64,000 bases of DNA from NCBI GenBank assembly GCA_025618425.1, contig CM046844.1, forward strand, positions 929,253-993,252, read 5' to 3'. A model generated the notes under the pieces. It was not told where the DNA came from. It worked only from the letters and a program-made list of their open reading frames with translations, and did no database searches. The stretch is from Heliocidaris tuberculata. Its lineage: Eukaryota; Echinodermata; Echinoidea; Camarodonta; Echinometridae. A program made the position numbers and the translations under genes. Below are positions 58,116 through 64,000 of the stretch, piece by piece. Position 1 is the stretch's first letter; each line of letters opens with the position of its first letter.

Positions 58116-59994
58116 TACAACTGAAATCACATAATAGAAGAGCATTGATACAGAAAATACAGATATTTACGCCAATGAGAGACTCCCAAGACATATTCGC
58201 GCGTCGTTGCTTTCGCGAATGGCCGACCTAGGCCCAGGCCTGCGATCTGTCTATCTAGCGATAAACAATACACACTGGCACCACCACTCTAGTCAGTCAC
58301 ACAGCGCTGCATACGAACTGTACTTCACACTGCTACTATACCAGTAAATCATACACACCAATGTTGATGTGGCATTATATTCGCGTGGTGTTAAATTCGC
58401 AATCGGCAGGTTACTCGAGAAATTCGCGAAAATAAACCCTCGCGAAAATTTCAGCTTATACAGTATACTACAGTCCAAACTGAGAGAAGTTTCTACAGGA
58501 TGTGGGTGAGTTAAATTGCTGCCTTTGATCTCATCCCAATGAACATTTTTTTTGCAATAAACAAAAATGAATTTGTACATCATTTTCTTCATGTCAGAAA
58601 ATAACTTGGTTCTTTTAATGTTTGAAGCTTTTCATGGTCAGTCAGAACCTCCAAGAAGTGGACAAAAAAAATAAATAAAAAAATTATACAAACGGAGAGT
58701 ATGGGATTTGTGTGATGTCTACAATATTGTCATACCAATTCATGAACACTGTCCCATAATGTTCTACAGATTTAATTGATGAACACTGTCCTAATTCTAT
58801 TTAGTGTCAAGTGACCACTCATGATTGAAATAAAATGTTCTAAAGAAGTTTACATGTGTGTCCTAAAAAATGATTTCTAATATTTTATATTTGTAAGATC
58901 CTTTGATTTTAAAAATCACGCATGAACATTTGCTACATGCTCAGTTAATGGAGAAAAGAATAAAGTTATCAGAATGGAATTTCATTGACTTGCTCCTGTT
59001 GCTTTGCTACTTCCCTGGTGTTTACGTTTTCTCCTCTTTTCTGTATGAACAAAACAAAAGAACAGAATATGTCGATTTAGATGGATGCAGTCATTATATT
59101 GATAAGTATTATAAACGCATGCACAAGTTACTGCTTTCATATTGGAGATGTATGTCAAATGGGAAATTTTAGTCCATCCAATACGTGTATTTTAATTTCT
59201 GAAAAAAATATACAACAGATATCACCTAATAATTCTGGTAATGAAACAGGGAAACTGGATGCTGCCTAGTTGATAAGAATCCTAAATTTTCAGACAGCTT
59301 GGATCTGAAAGATGTTTATATAAGCCATTTCATAATTAATTCATGGTACAAATGACCCTGAAATGACCCCAATTTGTATGCGCACAGGCATTTGGTTTCA
59401 ACATGTAAAGGCAGAGTGGTACGCGTATCGTGGTCAATTGTACTCCGTACAATTGACCTTTATCTGCACATGAGCAAATTGTAATTATGAACTGGCTTAT
59501 TAGGATGATTCGCTAAAAACCTCACAGAAAAGCTGCAACTTGGTTATGTACATTTGAGAGGAGATATCGTATTGCACTCCAAACAAAACCAATGTTTTGA
59601 ACATCATTTAAGATCCAGAATTACCATTTTCAAATTTTCATACAGACATATAGTGCATAACATAAAATACATTTCTGATGAGAATGGTGTTTTTTGTTAA
59701 TCTCAATAAATAATAACTGAACATCAATATAGTGCATAAGAATAGGTGCATGCTGTCAAGTTTTGGAATCACCAAAATGAGAAGAAATTGACCCAATCCT
59801 GCTGAGAGTCACATGCACTGCACAGAGAAATGTGTGTAAGGGACTACACACACATGTTCGGCCTGAACATTTCAGCTGTTTCTTACCATATTTTGAATGT
59901 GAGGGGATTTGCAGAGCAATCCTTTTCAGGGGACATTTCTACTTACTATGATAATCTTCCAAACTGACATAAAGAGAATGAGAAAGCTCACAAA

Positions 59995-61413
59995 TTATTT
60001 CTGACCTTTCCCAGAACTCAACCTTCCCTTTGAATTAGTTGAAGATTGGGTCACTGAATAATATCATTTGATAAATCATGAACAAAAAAAAAGAAAATCT
60101 ATGCAACACAGTCGGTCCAGCACATCCAAATATTAACAATGATGGCTTATTATTAATTCAGCAATCTAAAACAATGAAGTTTAGAGAGAAAATTTCGATG
60201 AAAAATTGTGTTCTTGCCCTTCTTCGAGGCACGCAGTGATCTATGCATGTCATCTAGATTAATTACGAACACTCACCTTTTGGATTTTGGAATACAAGAC
60301 TAGGTTTTCCTTGGCGTTTAAGTAGTCTTGCTTTGTGCTTGATCACTGGATAAGTGGAATGTGAAGAAGATATTTAGGTTTCGGTATTACACAAAAACAA
60401 AATATGTAAAATATACATCTATACAGATATTTCCCTACCTTCAATTTTTTTTTTCACTTTCTGGTCATATTAGCCTAGAATACCCTAAACACTGAAGGCA
60501 TTGTGTAACTTAAATCATAGCTATTTTCCTTGCATTTCTTTTAAGTCATTCAATCATGAAACAGATCATGACATCAGAATGGTAAAAAGGATATAAGGGT
60601 AGCTTGCAAAACTGGTTTAAGTCAATAATATGGAGGAATGGTTAAATGGGAAATATGAAATACAAAGAAGCAAATGTCATTCACATGTTCCAAAAGCAGC
60701 ATTAGAATTCATCAAAGGTGGACTTGGCTCACTGAACACAACTTTATTCATAATCTAATAAGGATTTGAAGAAGGGATGAAATCAAGTACAAGTATGTAC
60801 CTGATTCACGTTTGATCTTAGCTCCATACAGCTGCTGTTGCAAGAAGTCCAAGGCCATGTCTGATTTGGGAGGTGGCGCCCTCTTCTGGCGAGAGATTGC
60901 ATGAACCTCAAAGCCCTCGACCACCTTTGGCTCATCGGAAGACAGAGGAATGTAATCATCACCCTCGTCGAAGTCCATCTCTCCATCCGAATCAAAGACT
61001 TTGTGATGCTGCTGCTCCTTCCGCGTCCTTTGATGGGTGGAAGCAACAACAGACTGCTCCAGGAGTTGTCTTGGGAAGAGGAGAAATTGATACTTTTGGT
61101 TAAAAAATAGTACAAATAACATACACACTCCTAAAACTACTTGTTAGTCCCATTGGACTGGAGTCTAATATGTGTAATACATATATCAAAATCACCTCAC
61201 AGGTTAATGTTGGTGCATGACACCTGACCTGAGGCACTAATAATGGGGATTGTCCATTGTCCATTCATTTTTTAAATGTCAAAAACTGATTTGGTCAACT
61301 TAACCCATCTCCCTGTGATGCCATATATTTTGTTGACATTTTCATCTCTGTACAAATACTGTTCAATTCAGCCCTTGGACTGTGACATGATATTTTTCTT
61401 TAATGAAACATAC

Positions 61414-61470
<57 letters not shown>

Positions 61471-63818
61471 ATTTCTCTCAATTTGGAGCAATGAATAAGT
61501 CAATGCATACTTTTAACCTCCAGCATTGCTCTGGTCCTCTCAAGTCACCCTTCTGGGATGACACTAAGTCATTTTTTGCTCCTTCAATTTGGGCCAAGAG
61601 TAAACAATTTTCAGTTTTTAAGCCTGGCTGGATAAAAGGGGTTATTAGAATTGGTAGTATTTGAGTACCGGGTAAATTAATATACACATGTAGATATCAG
61701 CATCTATCATTAAAGCTTTTTCATATCAGACCATGAGATAAATTATAATCTACATGTTTGATAATATATATGTATTTAATGTTCTACATACATGGATATT
61801 TGCAAATGTGCACCTTAATAGCACTTGCGTTTAATTTCAAATGTCAAATGTGTTCTTTGACATACTTTTATCATGTAAATTTATGTCAAAGAAAACATTG
61901 GTAAGTTGTAACACAGTGCTTTAAGATAAATAACATTATGTTACAGTGGAAACTCACAATAACATGGACCTTGGGACCATGAAAATTTCCTTGTTATAAC
62001 AGGAATCTCCTTATATCAGGGTAAACAAGATGAATATGACTGCATCTCCTATATGCCTCTGCCTAAATTCCAGTTCATGGCTCAAACTGTTCTTGAAATA
62101 TTGTGATAACCAGAATAAAGAGCCTACAATTACAAGTTAATTGACTTTATTTTTACCTTTGACCTAACAACCCAAAAGCCTGATCACCTTTTCTCCTCTT
62201 AATCATGCAAACAAAATAGTTGAGATATGGTGATAACAAAACTAACAAATATTTAATTTCATGCATATTGACCTCCATAACCTTTGACCTAATAAACTTA
62301 AATCTTGATAACAAGAAAGCGGGTAAGACGGACGGACAGACAACCCAAAAACATAATACCTCCGGCACCACCTTCGGTGGGCGGAGGCATAAAAAGCAAA
62401 AGAAAATGAAGACCTGGGAGCAGCATGTTATATCAGGAACCTCTTTATAACAGAGCTCTTTACAACGAGTTTCCACTGTATTTAAAAGTGTATTAACAAA
62501 TTTCTATCAAATATGAAGTTCTACTTTCTTTGAACTTAAGTATATGTACATGTACTGGGAACACACTAACCAAAGAAAATGGTTTGTACAATTCCACTAC
62601 CAAAGTAAATACAATCTATGGTTTTCCAGAAATAATTAGCTGGATGCTACAGTAATCCTAAATTGGTATCCATACAAGGAAAAGACTCTCCTGCCTCTTT
62701 TTTTTTTTTTTCATCTACATGTCACGATATGTTCTATTCATCTAAAACAATGGCAGATAATATGGTATTCTCATCACCATATTATACAAGAAAAACAATA
62801 TTTCAACCAGTGAAACAGAATTTCAGGCTGTTGTTTTCTTTTTCAGTAAGGGCATGTATTTCAAGAAGACTCACCCATCTGGTGTCCTAGCAACCTCTGA
62901 CAAGAAGTCTTCCGGTAGCCGGGAATGTTCCAGAGAAATCTTCTTCCGCTCTTTCTGCAGCTTCAAGAGCTTGTCTCGATTTCTTCTCTTCTCCTTAGCT
63001 CTCTCCTCTGTTCTGAAATCAGAAATTGAAAAGGGCACCAGATAGTTCCCAAGTCAAACTTAGCTTGCTTTAATTTAAAAATGAAAGACTCTAGAAGTGC
63101 AAAATGTAAAGATAACCTGTATAATATTCCTTAAAATCTCTTCGGAGAAGGGCTATCTTGCAAAATCAATTCAAAGTGTTATGGCTTGTAAGATAAACGA
63201 GAAAAACTAATACCACTAATACTACTAACACCAAAAACCAAATTTTTAGATGACTATGTTCTTCTTTTTTATGTACATTTACAAAAGAAACACACTGTAG
63301 AAAAAAAAAAAAGTGTATTCATCCTTTAAAACAGTTATGGATCATCATTTCATATTGTTCTCTGGCTCAATATCAACTGGTAAAAGAACATTCTTATTCT
63401 AAAGTCACGACCAACTTGCCTAGCTGAGCCACTGCATCGGTAATCTAACACATGCTTCGGCTAAATTTGCTCCATACTTTATTTCCTCAAAGATATATGG
63501 TAAGGGTTACGGTTGCGATTTGATTTTAAGTTGGCTATACAGTTAGGGTTAGGTATAATATTAGGTCCAGGGTTGAAATTTGGAATTTAGGTGGCGTTAA
63601 AACTTGACCACGGAGCATTTACTGCCATAGCATGTGTCGAGAACCGCCGTAGCTGCTTGAAAGAAGATACCCTGACCTTTGACCTTACCTCTTAGTTTGT
63701 TGCAGAGCTTGTGAGATGGAGTCCAAGGCCTCTTGTCTGCTAGCTGAGAAGGATATATCTTGCGGTGCATCATCGTCACTCTCTGCATCTATCTCCTCCG
63801 TAATAGATGTCATAGAAC
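59995..63818 (-). CDS. NOL7: NOL7-like nucleolar protein, 3' part of gene
   Basis: Five phase-consistent exons: 63689-63818, 62875-63012, 60801-61069, 60277-60345 and 59995-60053, encoding 220 residues plus stop. The 5' exons lie beyond the window. Order: SDDDAPQDISF (acidic stretch, then the DEAPEELTF-like motif of NOL7), a basic coiled segment (TEERAKEKRRNRDKLLKLQKE), LPEDFLSEV, an acidic patch (DGEMDFDEGDDYIPL), then ALDFLQQQLYGAKIKRE and VIKHKARLLKR, which resemble the C-terminal NUC129 region of NOL7 (its FIHNSLYG motif). It ends in a Lys/Gly/Ser tail. NOL7 (yeast Utp16) is a nucleolar factor of the small-subunit processome. The terminal exon (19 codons with TAA) is short, but acceptor, phase and basic composition agree. 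The match is from memory of motifs, not a search. Confidence 0.68.
61414..61470. repeat. CAT trinucleotide repeat, 19 units
   Basis: Pure (CAT)19 in an intron of the NOL7-like gene. The poly-His frame it gives is not coding. Confidence 0.95.
61944..62478. mobile_element. pogo-like element with nested insert, flanked by TA
   Basis: CAGTGGAAACTCACAATAAC at the left and CGAGTTTCCACTG at the right, with TA on both sides (61942-61943, 62479-62480). The interior carries a second repeat (GACGGACGGACAGACAACCC ... CCTCCGGCACCACC ... GGGCGGAGGC), so the element appears to have been invaded. It lies in an intron of the NOL7-like gene. Confidence 0.65.
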
Positions 63819-64000
63819 CTGAAAATAAATGGAAATTAAACTATAGTGAACTATCTTAAAAATCAAGCTGCTACTATAGAGCTATTACAGTTAGTTAATG
63901 CAAACAAAAGCATGACAATCTCTGAATATGAACACACGTCAAAAAGTCATCACTTTTGGAGCAAACCAATTTGGACAGTAGGATGGATAGAAACCCCCAA

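Larger units (their letters stand above)
53989..59994. other. 3' flank of RRM gene and intergenic to NOL7-like gene
   Basis: No further coding exon recognised. Possible polyadenylation signals include AATAAA repeats at about 56343-56368 and AATAAA near 56646. Apart from the listed elements, the stretches at 55470-57170 and 58120-59990 hold AT-rich sequence with nothing I can name. Confidence 0.6.

Noticed and set aside
61276..61494. Frame with 19 histidines
   Set aside because: Product of the CAT trinucleotide repeat in an intron.

Overview
This is nuclear DNA from an animal, most likely a marine deuterostome and probably a sea urchin. That guess rests on the intron-exon structure with GT-AG junctions, the many tRNA-derived SINE and short terminal-inverted-repeat (TIR) elements of types I associate with echinoid genomes, the many microsatellites and the long G/C homopolymer runs. 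The organism is inferred from general knowledge, not proven. Genes fill a minority of the window; the rest is dense with short non-autonomous mobile elements.

Layout. (1) 1-11.7 kb: two SLC7-type cationic amino acid transporter (CAT) genes head to head. The left one (minus) shows only its first coding exon (1526-1769). The right one (plus, 8370-11702) is complete in four coding exons and encodes 673 residues. (2) 11.7-18.6 kb: no gene; SINEs and TIR elements. (3) 18.6-27.0 kb: minus-strand 3' part of a Mind-bomb-like gene (ankyrin repeats, long disordered linker, two RING fingers). It carries an in-frame TGA in one ankyrin exon and runs toward a 500-base assembly gap (27333-27832). (4) 29.6-39.9 kb: two minus-strand apolipoprotein-D-type lipocalin genes in tandem, each with two coding exons. 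The second carries 18 perfect-length 11-residue repeats as a 198-residue C-terminal tail. (5) 40-48.4 kb: no gene; includes two fold-back elements built from about 15-bp units. (6) 48.5-54.0 kb: plus-strand gene for a 448-residue, two-RRM, lysine-rich protein of nucleolar type. (7) 60.0-63.8 kb: minus-strand 3' part of a NOL7-like gene, whose 5' end lies beyond the window. Genes 6 and 7 are convergent, and both families act in ribosome biogenesis.

Exon borders were set by hand from splice consensus, reading-phase continuity and family resemblance; every junction given keeps frame. No search was run, so family names rest on motif recognition. The most unusual items are the repeat-tailed lipocalin, a four-copy unnamed motif in the Mind-bomb-like linker, the fold-back elements (one with an 8-bp direct repeat at its ends), the nonsense codon in the Mind-bomb-like gene, and the duplicated terminal exon sequence in the RRM gene's 3' flank.
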